64,000 bases of DNA from Rhypophila decipiens (Eukaryota > Ascomycota > Sordariomycetes > Sordariales > Naviculisporaceae), in contig MU858052.1 in the NCBI GenBank assembly GCA_033297075.1, positions 620,001 to 684,000 on the forward strand, in the 5' to 3' direction. Made by a program: the position numbers and the translations under genes. Positions 1 through 9,866 of the stretch are shown piece after piece. The notes beneath the pieces are model-generated. The model saw only the letters and a list, made by a program, of their open reading frames with translations, was not told where the DNA came from and searched no databases. Numbering within the stretch: the stretch's first letter is position 1; each line of letters begins with the position of its first letter.

Positions 1-375
1 CGGTCGAGGACGTTCGGCCGTGCCCTTTGTCGGCATTGCCCTTGAGAGCACCAGTTTTCGACGCTTCATTATCGGAACCTCCACTAATGCTGACTTCTGA
101 AGAGTTCACCAAATCATCGACAATGTCCGAGATGTGCTTGTTTTCAATCTCCTCCGTTCCGGTGCTGGCAGAATCGCCGTTTACATGCGGTGGGTGAAGA
201 TCGACATTTTGATTGTCGGAATTGATCGAGATGGTCTGCGAATACGTCAAGCTTGGTCAGAAACTCGGCGCAAATGGAATTCACAGGTAGCGATGGGTAG
301 CAAGCTTACGGGATCGTTCGCTGAAGTCACAGTAGCTTCATCGGATCGCTCCTTGGGCAACTCCGTGGCCATCAT
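1..375 (-). CDS. N-terminal part of an unrecognised protein, running off the left edge
   Basis: Two exons on the minus strand. Exon 1 (375..310) starts at a double ATG and ends in GATCCC before a GTAAGC donor. A 74-nt intron carries CTGAC/TTGAC branch-like sequences and a TTCGCAG acceptor. Exon 2 (235..1) stays open to the edge in the joined frame. The visible 100 residues are polar, acidic and serine/threonine-rich, with no signal peptide or membrane segment, as in the disordered N-terminus of an intracellular protein. I do not recognise the family. A GGTAAGT donor near 683 on the same strand suggests an extra intron in the 5' untranslated region. An upstream start in the exon 1 frame (to about 663) is possible, but that stretch does not look protein-like. 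Confidence 0.6.
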
Positions 376-1742
376 ACGGGTATCAAGTGGCTGTAAAGCA
401 AATGACGAAACGGAGCGGATCGCAAGACCGCCGGGTCGCCGTGGTACGAAAACGCAGTAAGTGTCGCGAGGATGCGTGTTCTGCGGATTCAGAGTTGGGT
501 CGTCAGTGTCATGAATTGAAATGAGGTCGAGGTGAACCAGGTGAGCCAGGGTGCGCAAAAATGGACTGCCAGTTTTTGGACGGCACTGGACACGGGACAC
601 GATGGCTGCAGCTGGCTGGGGCTGGGGGGTACCGCCCAATGCTGAGCATCGCGATTGGTTCATTCGGTCATGGTAGACTTACCCTCTATTATTTTCTCGT
701 CTAGAGAAGTGGAAAAAAGTCGCCGACGTCTGCGATGCCTCGATGGTGTGGCGCGCGCGAGGTTATCGATGGTCGGGAAAGGAAAAGAATAATTGCGAAG
801 AAGGAGGCTGTTGAAAGATGATGTTTGTGAGGCAATGCTCAGCGGATGCACATGCGGCTGCGGCTGGTCCAGTGCTCCAGGTGCTGGTTCCAGGTCTTCT
901 TTCGCCCTCTGCTGGCGAGTCGGGACAGCCCAGGGATGGCTGGCAAACGGAACAAGGTCAGGTCAGAGCGAGAGCTGTGACTGGTGCCCCGCTTTTGGTC
1001 TAGCGTCACCCGGTCACCCAAACCAAACGGGACAAGGAAAATGCGAATAACAAGAACAGTTACGGGGTATGCACCAACCTAGCAGGTCAAGTTGAAGATG
1101 AAATGAAATTGAAGATTTCGCCGCCGCTAGAACCACCGTCTGGCCTTCAAGCTAGGCATTTATTCGATCTTGTTAAGGCATATTTATTCGAGCCAGTCAA
1201 GGTATTAGCCAGTCAAGGCATCTATTCGAGCTAGTCAAAGTATTTGTTCGGGTCAGTCAAGGCATCTATTTGTAATTGACCCTGGGACACCAGATTGAGG
1301 GCGAAGACGGTGGTTTAAGCGGCGGCGGAAGATTTAAACTGCTCGGTGCCCCGGTGGTGGTGTCGGCGACGTGGGCGACAATACGAGATGAAATTCACAC
1401 GAACATGTTTTGTACAGGGCAGCAGGCAAACGAGGAGAGCAGATAAAACTTGCAAACTTCCAACTGGTCTCAGCAACAACGGTCACTCACTTGCCCTTTA
1501 GACTGATGCGTATTATCCCAAACGCTGAGCATCTCCAGAGCTGTAACCTATGTGGCTGTAAGTCGGTACATTGTTGACAGTGAACTCACAGCATCATACG
1601 GACAAGACAAAATAAATCAAATTAGACAAAAGGAAAGAGGTTGTCTTTTAGCTCTCAGTGGCCATTCACTCTAATTGATAACAGCTTATGTACACGCCCG
1701 ACTCTGAAGTTGTCTCGCAGCTGAATGTGGTCAACGTCAAAT
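376..1742. other. Intergenic: 5' region of the left-edge gene and 3' flank of ATP17
   Basis: No supportable gene. The left part probably holds the leader and promoter of the left-edge gene, with a possible 5'-UTR donor near 683. The middle holds the degenerate 22-bp repeats annotated separately. The rest is AT-richer sequence downstream of ATP17. Confidence 0.6.
1149..1271 (+). repeat. Degenerate tandem array of a 22-bp unit (copy A)
   Basis: About six imperfect units of roughly 22 nt, each built as AGCCAGTCAAGGCAT, a variable base or two, then an ATTCG block. Unit boundaries drift and one unit is shortened. Related arrays lie at 4267..4345 (inverted) and 6250..6352. It has no coding potential. 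Confidence 0.75.
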
Positions 1743-2454
1743 TTAGTGCGCGTTGTTCTTGTGGAAGCCTGGAGTTGCCTGTTAGTGAGTGATCATCCAT
1801 GCCGATCGAGCAGTACCGGCCACTTACGAAGATGGAAGTAGTAGTTCTGGGCATAGCCGATGGTGACGAGAAGGATGATGGCGTGAATGATGGCTACACT
1901 TTGAATTAGCTCCAGGGATCATTTGGACCATATGAGAATCAATCCAAGAGGGAGACGTACGCTTTCCAGAAGGGTTCTTGCCAAAGTGCTTGTGCTGGTA
2001 CTTGGCCCAGAATCCCTTGGGCTGAATCTCGGGGGCCGGTCCACGGGGGAGCTTCTCGTAGAAGTTGACGACACGCTGCATGCGGACAGCATCGGGAGCC
2101 GCACCAATGGCCTGACAGTTGTGGCGAGTCAGCGAATATCCTCATTACCATAATTTCCATGCCCGGTTCCCCTGCTCTTCCGGTCGTTTTGTCGTGTTGT
2201 CCTCGTCCTCGCCGATGTTGTTCGTTCGCCCATTCATTCCTCCGCCAACCGTCTAGCCCAGAATCCTCCAACGACCCAATCCATCTTCATATCCCTTGCC
2301 TGTAATTCGTCAAACTGAACGTACCTTGGGGGAAGCAATCTGTCACGTTCAATTAGCACCAACCCAGAAAACACTCAACGTCTCCGCTTCCCCAAATGAA
2401 GCTTACCTTGGGCGGAATGAGCGTCGAAAGCGCCCGGCGTGTGACGTAACTCAT
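1743..2454 (-). CDS. ATP17: Mitochondrial F1Fo ATP synthase subunit f (ATP17)
   Basis: Subunit f of the ATP synthase Fo sector in the mitochondrial inner membrane, 101 aa in five exons: 2454..2407, 2339..2325, 2111..1961, 1893..1828 and 1768..1743. Like yeast Atp17 (from memory) it starts with an ALSTLIPPK block, then an NFYEKLPRGPAP-like segment, an SGKP turn, one membrane helix and a YYFHLR C-terminal motif. All joins preserve frame. Exon 2 is only 15 nt (IASPK) and is supported because it restores the block between LIPPK and AIGAAPDAVRM. Intron 3 uses GTACGT and a TAG acceptor. The gene is divergent from NDUFS4, with 394 bp between the two start codons. Confidence 0.93.
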
Positions 2455-2848
2455 TTTGAAGGGATGTTGCGTTCTCGGCGCTCGAAAACGTCCAGATGGT
2501 TTCGAAGGAAAAGAGGGGCGCGGGTTCGCTGTCGGGGGCGGCGGACTCAATTGACGATTGTTGACGTTCGAGATTGAGCTGTTAAAGCAAGCAAAAGCGA
2601 AGTGGTTGCCCTTCCTTCCCGGCAAGAAAGTTGTTGCGCGGTTGTTTCCGGCTGGCCAATCAGATCGCATAAAGTGGGGCTGTTTTCTTAGTCTTGGCAG
2701 CATTGAGCAACCAGCTTGCGGCGCCTGGGAAAGCTCTCATCATCGAGCTGTCGGTGACAGCAAGCCAATTCCCCACAACCACCTCGAGCTCTCTCTAAAG
2801 GGGCAAGCTGCACGACCGCCATCCCCAAAAGCCAAAACCGAAACAAAA
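2455..2848. promoter_or_regulatory. Bidirectional promoter between ATP17 and NDUFS4
   Basis: This 394-bp interval separates the divergent ATGs of two nuclear-encoded oxidative phosphorylation subunits, so it must hold both promoters and leaders. It contains purine/pyrimidine-rich tracts and a GCCAATC (CCAAT-type) element near 2654..2660. No TATA box stands out. Confidence 0.7.
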
Positions 2849-3616
2849 ATGTCTTCATTACGAGCGACCGCATCGGCGGCAAGACTGCTGCGCGGGGCAT
2901 CGCAGGTCCGATCCATGGTCCCCGCCACCCGACGCTTCGAGAGCACCATCGCCGACGTCCCTGTGACGGCAAAGAAAGAGGATTCGCCCCTGGCCACGCC
3001 CTCTCGCGATTCGCCCGACTACAAGGTCCCGACCGACAAGGCTACCTCGTATGAACAGCCCAATTGTCATGCAGAACGGTCGACGAACGTCTGATCTATC
3101 CGGCATATCAAGACTGACATCTGTCTGTAATGCAGTAACTTCACTCCCGTCCCTAAATACGTCCAAGACGGCAGCGAGGACGGCATCCTCTCGGCCGCCG
3201 TCATCTCCGGTGCCCCGATTGAGCTTCAGGCTCGCACAGTCCGGTATACACATGGCCCCGGTCCCGAGCCTCCAAACCTCACAGCTATACTAACATTCTA
3301 TCCAAGCATCTTCCAACCCGCCAAACCTGCAACCCAATCCGGCACGCAAGGAGGCACCAAATGGCGCATGGACTGGGATGTCCTCAGCAAGGGCCACAGG
3401 TGGGAGAACGAGCTGATGGGCTGGCAGTCGTCGGCGGACGCCATGCAAGGGACGGCTCTCAACTTCAAGTCCAAGGAGGATGCCATTGCCTTTGCTGAGA
3501 AGCAGGGCTACGAGTATTTTGTCCAGGAGCCCAACGAGCGTGCCTTTACCCCCAAGGCGTATGCCAACAACTTTTTATACTCGCCCACTAAGCTCAAGCA
3601 TATCAGGACCAAGTGA
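2849..3616 (+). CDS. NDUFS4: NADH:ubiquinone oxidoreductase subunit NDUFS4 (about 21 kDa, complex I)
   Basis: Accessory subunit of respiratory complex I on the matrix side, 205 aa in three exons: 2849..3048, 3136..3243 and 3307..3616. The N-terminus ([14 protein letters not shown], then arginine-rich and free of acids) fits a mitochondrial targeting sequence. The conserved family region follows: [46 protein letters not shown], ending in [16 protein letters not shown]. Intron 2 ends in CCAAG after a perfect TACTAAC branch point, a slightly unusual acceptor, but it restores the invariant VRIF junction. It shares its promoter region with ATP17. Confidence 0.95.
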
Positions 3617-4777
3617 GGACAAGTGGTTGGACCGGGCGGTCGCGGAGTTGGTTGTGAGATGTTTCGTGGGAATTCTAAATATTGGCAACGGCAGTCGATA
3701 GAGATTGAATTAAACCAGAGATTCAACGGTGGCTGGCCAGTACACCGAGCATACTGTAGCCATGTAACTCCATGCTGGTTATCACGTACACGTCTGACGA
3801 GACTAGGATAGGAGCGGCAAAGCACCTTGCAGACGAGAAATCTCATAAAGGGTCAAGATGCCATCATATACCCTGGGCCCTGGTCTGGGATAGATGGGAA
3901 CTGGGGTTTGGCGTGAATAGCACCGACCACTTTATGTCGATCATGTGCATGAGGTAGTCCTCATGGCTGCCCTAAGAAGACTAACAATATATGTTGAAGA
4001 GAAGCTTGTATTGCGTCAAAAGGGGAAGTTGAAAAGCACTTCTCCCAACATTGAACTGCCTTTGGAGGTCCAACAATACCTGTTGGAGAATCCTATACAC
4101 CTGAATAGTGTGAATTAAGAATATGTGTTATAATGTTAACAAATGTATCGGATACTCCTTCTAACTGGTATAAGGGGCTTAATAAACAGGCACCACTCAC
4201 TACCCGACACTCATATACAGGCACCGGTCTTCTTATATGTACGGATACAACACTGCTCTTGTGAAATGGATGTCCTCACTGGCTAGAAAATGCCTTGACT
4301 GGCTTACATGTAAATAGATGCCCTAACTAGCTAGAATAAATACAAGTACGTAAATACAAGTACGGTATTTTCATTTCACATCTTTCACGCCTTTGACATC
4401 TCATCTGCTTAGGTAATGACAGAATTGTGGGGCTTGCGCTGGCCCCACCGAGAGAGGAGCTCGGGCAGATTTTCCGTAGCTCAAGTTTGTTCCGACCTTC
4501 GATCATCCGGGCCACCTACTTCAATCAATCTCTGCAAATCCAAAACCTTCTCTAGTTTGCCTTTTTCATCACCCACTTTACTCTACCGCTGGCGGTGCTA
4601 GTATAAAGTGTGCTGGCACACGCAAACACCAATGTGACGCACTTCCGTCCAAGTCCTGGCACACTCTGGGAGTCACGATTTCGGTCTGCTATCGAAGGTC
4701 GTGATCGTTACGACGTCGAGTTCCCCGAATAACCCGTACGACTTTCGCACCATCTTCTACGCGAACGAGTTTGCAAA
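3617..4777. other. Intergenic: NDUFS4 3' flank and GID8 promoter
   Basis: No gene supported. It holds the inverted 22-bp repeat array (4267..4345) and a companion block (4173..4232). The stretch 4000..4400 is AT-rich. The last 300 bases are C/T-rich, as expected for a promoter and leader. Confidence 0.6.
4173..4345 (-). repeat. 22-bp repeat family, copy B (inverted) with companion block
   Basis: 4267..4345 holds reverse-complement units of the array at 1149..1271 (TGCCTTGACTGGCT, TAGATGCCCTAACTAGCT). About 70 bp upstream, 4173..4232 carries GGGGCTTAATAAACAGGCAC and later ACAGGCACCGGTCT. Both blocks recur in copy C in the same relative order. Confidence 0.65.
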
Positions 4778-5962
4778 ATGGTATGTCGCCTTGGACCATT
4801 TTATCCGCCATGGTTGTGAAATGTGCTAATCAGCACCAGACTTCCTCGTCGTCCACCACTACCCCATCGAAGCATGCATTCGAAACGCGCGTTGGCGATG
4901 TCAAGGCGCCAAAAAGGTGAGCATCTACCCTATTTATCTCTCAGCCCCAGCTCGACAATATGATGATCGCATAAATGGGAATCTCTCCGAAAATTCCATG
5001 TGGAGAACCTCTGCACTTACATCTCGTAACCACTGATCCGTCGACTACACTCCTTTGTTCTCGCCAAGGACGAGCGTTCACATCAATCATTCTGCCATCA
5101 CAATGCTAACACACTCAACAGTGGCATCAACGCTCTCATCCTTGACTACCTGACGAAAGAGGGCTATCCTGAGGCTGCAGCCAAGTTTTCGAAAGAAGCC
5201 AACCTGGAACTTCAACAAGAAAAAACGAACATCAAGAGAAGGCGGGAAATCCAACACGCCATTCACGTGGGGGATATAGAAACTGCCATTACGGCGTTAA
5301 ACGACCTTGATCCAGAGGTATGCCAGACTCCCATCCGTTTGCCCCCTATCCATTTCTATGATGAGAACTCGAGTTTATCATGCACCACTCTGAGGCCTTC
5401 GGGCTGTTGACGAGGAACAACCACTTATTTTCTGAGCAATGCCAAACATCTCTCCGTTTATTTTATTCCTAGCCCATTTTTGAATCATGTTCTAACATGT
5501 CGACAGATCCTGGACATGGAACCACAACTCCACTTTTCTCTGCTTCGGCTCCAGCTTGTTGAGTTGATTCGCCAATGCAATGGTGGGGATATTACTCCTG
5601 CCCTCGATTTCGCAACAACAAAACTTGCGCCTCGAGCAGCGATGAATAGCGATTTCTTAAAGGATCTTGAAAAGACGATGGCGCTTCTCATTTTCCCTCA
5701 CGACAGCCTGCAACCGGAGCATGCTGCTCTCCTACACTCGGATCTTCGAAGCAAGACAGCGACAGAAGTGAATGAGGCTGTCTTGATGCGCCAAGCCCAG
5801 GGTGAAGCGGCACTTCGCCAACTGGTCAAGATGCGTGCATGGGCAGAGTCCGCCGCAAGATCAAAGAAGAAGGATCTTCCGGAGAGAATAGAGCTGGGTC
5901 TGAATGGAGAAGACAACGACGATTACGAGAACGGACACGAGCCCATGATAATATCGACTTAG
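4778..5962 (+). CDS. GID8: GID/CTLH E3 ligase subunit GID8
   Basis: Scaffold subunit of the GID/CTLH ubiquitin ligase, which in yeast degrades gluconeogenic enzymes. It has 243 aa in four exons: 4778..4780, 4840..4916, 5122..5317 and 5507..5962. The first coding exon is just the ATG. The next residues (TSSSSTTTPSKHAFETRVGDVKAP) lead into a LisH motif (INALILDYLTKEGYPEAAAKF), then CTLH (IQHAIHVGDIETAITALNDLDPE...LLRLQLVELIR) and a C-terminal CRA region. The three introns end in CAG; introns 2 and 3 contain GCTAAC or TCTAAC branch points. All joins keep frame. Copies B and C of the 22-bp repeat lie on either side. Confidence 0.92.
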
Positions 5963-7188
5963 GATATCCTTGATAGTCTGAGCGAGGTGGCAGAAGATGT
6001 GTCGGACCGGAGCGAGGCATACGTAATCTTCTGCGGTAGGGGATCGTTAGTGATGACGTCAATGTATAGGCGTTTTTGGGAAATACGGATAGTACTGGCA
6101 TTTTGGTTTGGGGGCGTTGATTGGCATGGCTTAATCAGTTGCTAATACGTGTTCAGCTTCTACTGTTCATGAGATACCTGTTTCTAGGGGGCTTAAATAA
6201 ACAGGTACGACTACTTTCATGTACAAGCACCAGTCTAATCTGACTTTCCCGCCAGTCAAGGCATTTTGTTGAGCCAGTTGGGATATCTATTCGAGCCAGG
6301 CAAGGTATTCATTCGCACCAGGTAAAGCATTTATTCTAGCTAGTCAAGACATGTTAAAGGTGGTCTTCGCGACCTCAAGAGAACCTAGAATACATATAGA
6401 TGCGAATCATATAAGGCTCAGGTGATGGTTAAAATCCATGATGCACTTTGTGAGGCCTAGGATTGGGCGTTTTACACTATTTACCATCGAATGTCATGAA
6501 CCATGACGGATACCGGTCCAGACCTGTAGCGCTCGAAAAGCCGAAGCTAAGCACCAGCTACGGGCATTGAAGACCGAAGGACAAGCTCTTGAATACGGTG
6601 ACTACCGAGGGGTTATGAAATATAATCCATACAGTGACTTTGCTGAAGATGCCGAACATACAGTCCATCTGCTGTGTCGGCATACGGCAGGCCTTTGAAC
6701 GAAGAGGTGGCTACGGTATGTTGTGCCCCGGCAAGCTTCGGTTCTTCCATTACCATTCAAGCTTTCCATCCCGCTCGCTGAAAGCAGGCAACGAGTAGTA
6801 AGGCGGGGTGGTTCAGCTCCACTGTTTTGACTCCATCCTTCCTCCAAGCCCCTGGGACGAGGCAAAAGAAGGCTCCCCGTCTCAGTTACCCGAGGGGCAT
6901 CTCAATCTCAACTTGCAAGTTTCCATAGATGGAAAGAAGCACTTTACCGACCGAAAGTTTGTCTACAACCTATGACCTGTCTCAAGATTCCTAACATAGC
7001 TTTTCCCACCCTTACTTTGTTCCCAGCCATAGCTTTCTGAACCTAGGATTCGTCTCAGAAACTTCGGTTTTCAGTACACCCACTAACCTCGTCCTCTGGA
7101 ACATCTTCACGTGCTCATAACATCCACTTGGCTACAACTCAAATTTTGGCTTTCCACATCGGGTTTCTCTCAGCTGTCGCCTCCAGCC
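5963..7188. other. Intergenic: GID8 3' flank and URK1 promoter
   Basis: No gene supported. It contains a perfect TGACGTCA palindrome at 6054..6061, repeat copy C (6186..6352), and from about 6480 moderately GC sequence without an open frame that resembles a protein. The last 200 bases are C/T-rich, as in a fungal promoter. Confidence 0.6.
6186..6352 (+). repeat. 22-bp repeat family, copy C with companion block
   Basis: 6186..6232 repeats the companion block of copy B (GGGGCTTAAATAAACAGG, then CAAGCACCAGTCT). 6250..6352 holds about five degenerate 22-nt units in the orientation of copy A, such as GCCAGTCAAGGCATT, GAGCCAGGCAAGGTATT and AGCTAGTCAAGACATG. Confidence 0.7.
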
Positions 7189-9072
7189 ATGGAGAGCTCA
7201 GTCTATGCGTCTCCCGCTCCTGGTACCGCAACCCCAGTCGACAGAGACAACCTGTCAGTCAAAGCAACTTATGCCCCTCCTTGGGCAGATGTCAGCATCA
7301 TTGGAATCGCTGGCTCCTCGGGCTCGGGAAAATCCACAATCTCGCAGGCCATTGTTAAGAGGCTTAGCCTACCATGGGTTGTGATTTTGTCTATGGTGAG
7401 CTCCTCCTGCCAGCACGCCCGGTACTGCTAGGGGTCATTTTTGTTGATGGAACCGTAGGACTCGTTCTACAAGAGTCTCGATGAGGAATCGTCCAGGAAA
7501 GCCTTCCGAAGCGAATACGACTTCGATGCTCCCGAGGTAAGTTGAGCCAGACTCTCTGATGGTAGTCTTGAGGCTCTGTGCTCTAACGCCATATCTATCT
7601 AGGCCATTGACTTTGATGCCTTGGTGCAAGTCCTGAGAGACCTCAAGGCTGGGTATGTTAACCCAGTGTGCTCCACCTGTCAACGAGTTCAATAAAAAGC
7701 CCGTCGTCCTCATCCCATGCTCATTGTCAACTGTAGGAAACGTGCTGAGATTCCTGTTTATTCCTTTGAGAAGCATGCCCGGCTTGAACGCACTACTAGC
7801 ATTTACTCGCCCCATGTCCTTATCGTCGAGGGCATCTTTGCCCTATACGACCCCAGGGTTCTGGAGCTGATGGACATGAAGGTAGCTTGGCCTGACCTGA
7901 TTAGCCACCTGCCATAAGATCAGTGCTGACATGTCATAAAGATATTCTGCGAGGCGGACGCGGATACTTGCCTCTCTAGACGAAGTCTGTCATGGCCCCA
8001 GCCATGTGCATAATGCAACTGCCCGTATACTGACATGGGTCTAGTCCTGCGCGATGTTCGGGATCGCGGCCGCGATGTTGAGGGCATCATCAAACAGTGG
8101 TTTGCATTCGTGAAGCCCAACTTGAAGAAGGTAAGTGGAAGAAAGACCCTCGCAACGAAACCATTCTAATTGATCTCAGTTTGTCGATCCACAGAGAGAA
8201 GTGGCCGATCTCCTCATCCCCAGGGGCATCAAGAATCATGTTGCCATGTGTAAGCTTCCTTGGTCTCTTCAATCGCCATTGCAGTAATTCTAAACCAAAA
8301 GCAGCCACGGTCGTTCAAGTAATCCAATCGAAGCTACTCGAGAAGTCTGCGGACCACACAGAAGCGCTGAGAAGACTGACACTCGGATCTCTGACCGAGC
8401 CGATTTCCAAAAGAGTGCTCAAACTGGAACAAACTCCGCAGCTCCGTGGTATGAACACCATCATACACGACACCGAGACCAATAGCGAGGACTTTATCTT
8501 TTACTTTGACCGCATAGCTACCCTTCTTGTTGAGCAGTATGTTTTATTGTCAAGTTGGCTGCCCACGTTTCTATGCTAACCTTGACAGGGCTCTCAATAA
8601 CATTCCCTTTACGTCCGAGACTTTTACTACCCCTCAAGGATACCCATACAATGGACTTGCCCCGCGAGGAGATGTGTCTGCTGTCATTGTTCTCCGGGGC
8701 GGTGCAGCACTTGAGACAGGGCTTAAACGAGTGATTCACGATTGTCAGACTGGCAGGGTGCTGATACAGACGAATATTAAGACGGGTGAGCCTGAACTGC
8801 ACTACCTAGTCCTTCCAAAAGACATCGACAAGCATGAGGCGGTGCTGCTCCTTGATGCTCAGATGAGCAGCGGTGGCGCAGCTCTGATGGCAGTCCAGGT
8901 ATTGCTCGACCACGGAGTCAAGATGGACCGAATCGTGCTTGTTACTTACAGCGCCGGTCGTCGGGGCTTGCAACGCCTGACGGTGGCCTTCCCGGAGATC
9001 GCCGTGGTAGTGGGGAATGTGGTCGAGGATGAGGAACAGAGATGGGTGGAGAAGAGGTATTTCCGGTGTTGA
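7189..9072 (+). CDS. URK1: Uridine kinase with uracil phosphoribosyltransferase-like domain
   Basis: Pyrimidine salvage enzyme that phosphorylates uridine/cytidine, 464 aa in nine exons: 7189..7395, 7459..7536, 7603..7652, 7737..7881, 7942..7984, 8045..8130, 8180..8249, 8305..8536 and 8589..9072. The Walker A motif GIAGSSGSGKST lies near residue 45. Then come DSFYK, YDFDAPEAIDFD, IPVYSFEKH, VLIVEGIFAL and LRDVRDRGRDVEG, all uridine-kinase blocks. The C-terminal half is UPRT-like (APRGDVSAVIVLRGGAAL, VLLLDAQMSSGGAA), as in UCKL1/fungal Urk1 proteins. Every junction was chosen to restore these blocks and keeps frame. The intron 5 donor (A/GTCTGT) is weak. The ATG at 7189 is preferred; further upstream in-frame sequence is not protein-like. 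Confidence 0.93.
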
Positions 9073-9866
9073 TGTAGCGAGGAAGCCGAAGGACGTTGCA
9101 GACAATGAATCAAGCGTGGAGCATAGCCAGGAGTTGGTGTTGTTGACTTTTTTCCGCCCGTATGGGATGCAGTTGACTTGCTCTTCAGCCCCTATTAGAC
9201 CCCAACGAGCACCACTATTAAGTATCAAGCAGAGCATGGCAGACCTAGTATCTATAAAAAGCCGAAAGTTGTATATTTTGCGGATCCTCGTTCCCTTGGG
9301 AATTATCTTACCGCCGGGAGAAGAGAGTATGGAGCTGCATAACCACGTTGACCTGTGTGTCAACATGGAGAATTGTTTCCCTCACGTACGAGTGCATCGG
9401 CGGTGCTCGAAGAGGCCTGGGGAGTCTTTCCATCGGCACTGCTAACCCTGACCCTACGGGGAATTCAAGCCCTGCAGTTGTCAATGGTTGGTCGATCGAA
9501 TCTGAGTCCAGCCACTGAAACAAAGGCATTCAGGGGGGACAACTCACCAGTCAGGGCCTGCATGAGCTGAGCAAGGGGCAAGGATTACCCAACTATTTCC
9601 ACCACTTTGCCAAACATCGTTCCGTCTGCTTCCAGATAAATTGAAATCGAGAGCTTTTTTTGCCTTTCCGTTTTCTAGATATTCCCCAACCGCGTTCTTT
9701 TCCTCTGCCGTCAATTGATCTCTCTGCAAGCACACGACACTTTTTTAAGACGACTGCGATGTCATGTCCCTTGGCGCCAACCCAAACATCGCCATAATCT
9801 CCACAACTCGTTATCCAAGTCTCTCGTTGACGTCATAGGTATCTACCACGACCATCAACCTTCACG
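9073..9866. other. Intergenic: URK1 3' flank and NADH dehydrogenase promoter
   Basis: No gene supported. The last 250 bases are C/T-rich. A perfect TGACGTCA lies at 9828..9835. Confidence 0.6.
9828..9835. promoter_or_regulatory. CRE/bZIP-type site TGACGTCA
   Basis: A perfect 8-bp palindrome 32 bp upstream of the NADH dehydrogenase ATG. It matches the ATF/CREB consensus bound by fungal bZIP stress regulators. It may lie in the leader. Function is inferred from the motif alone. Confidence 0.45.
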
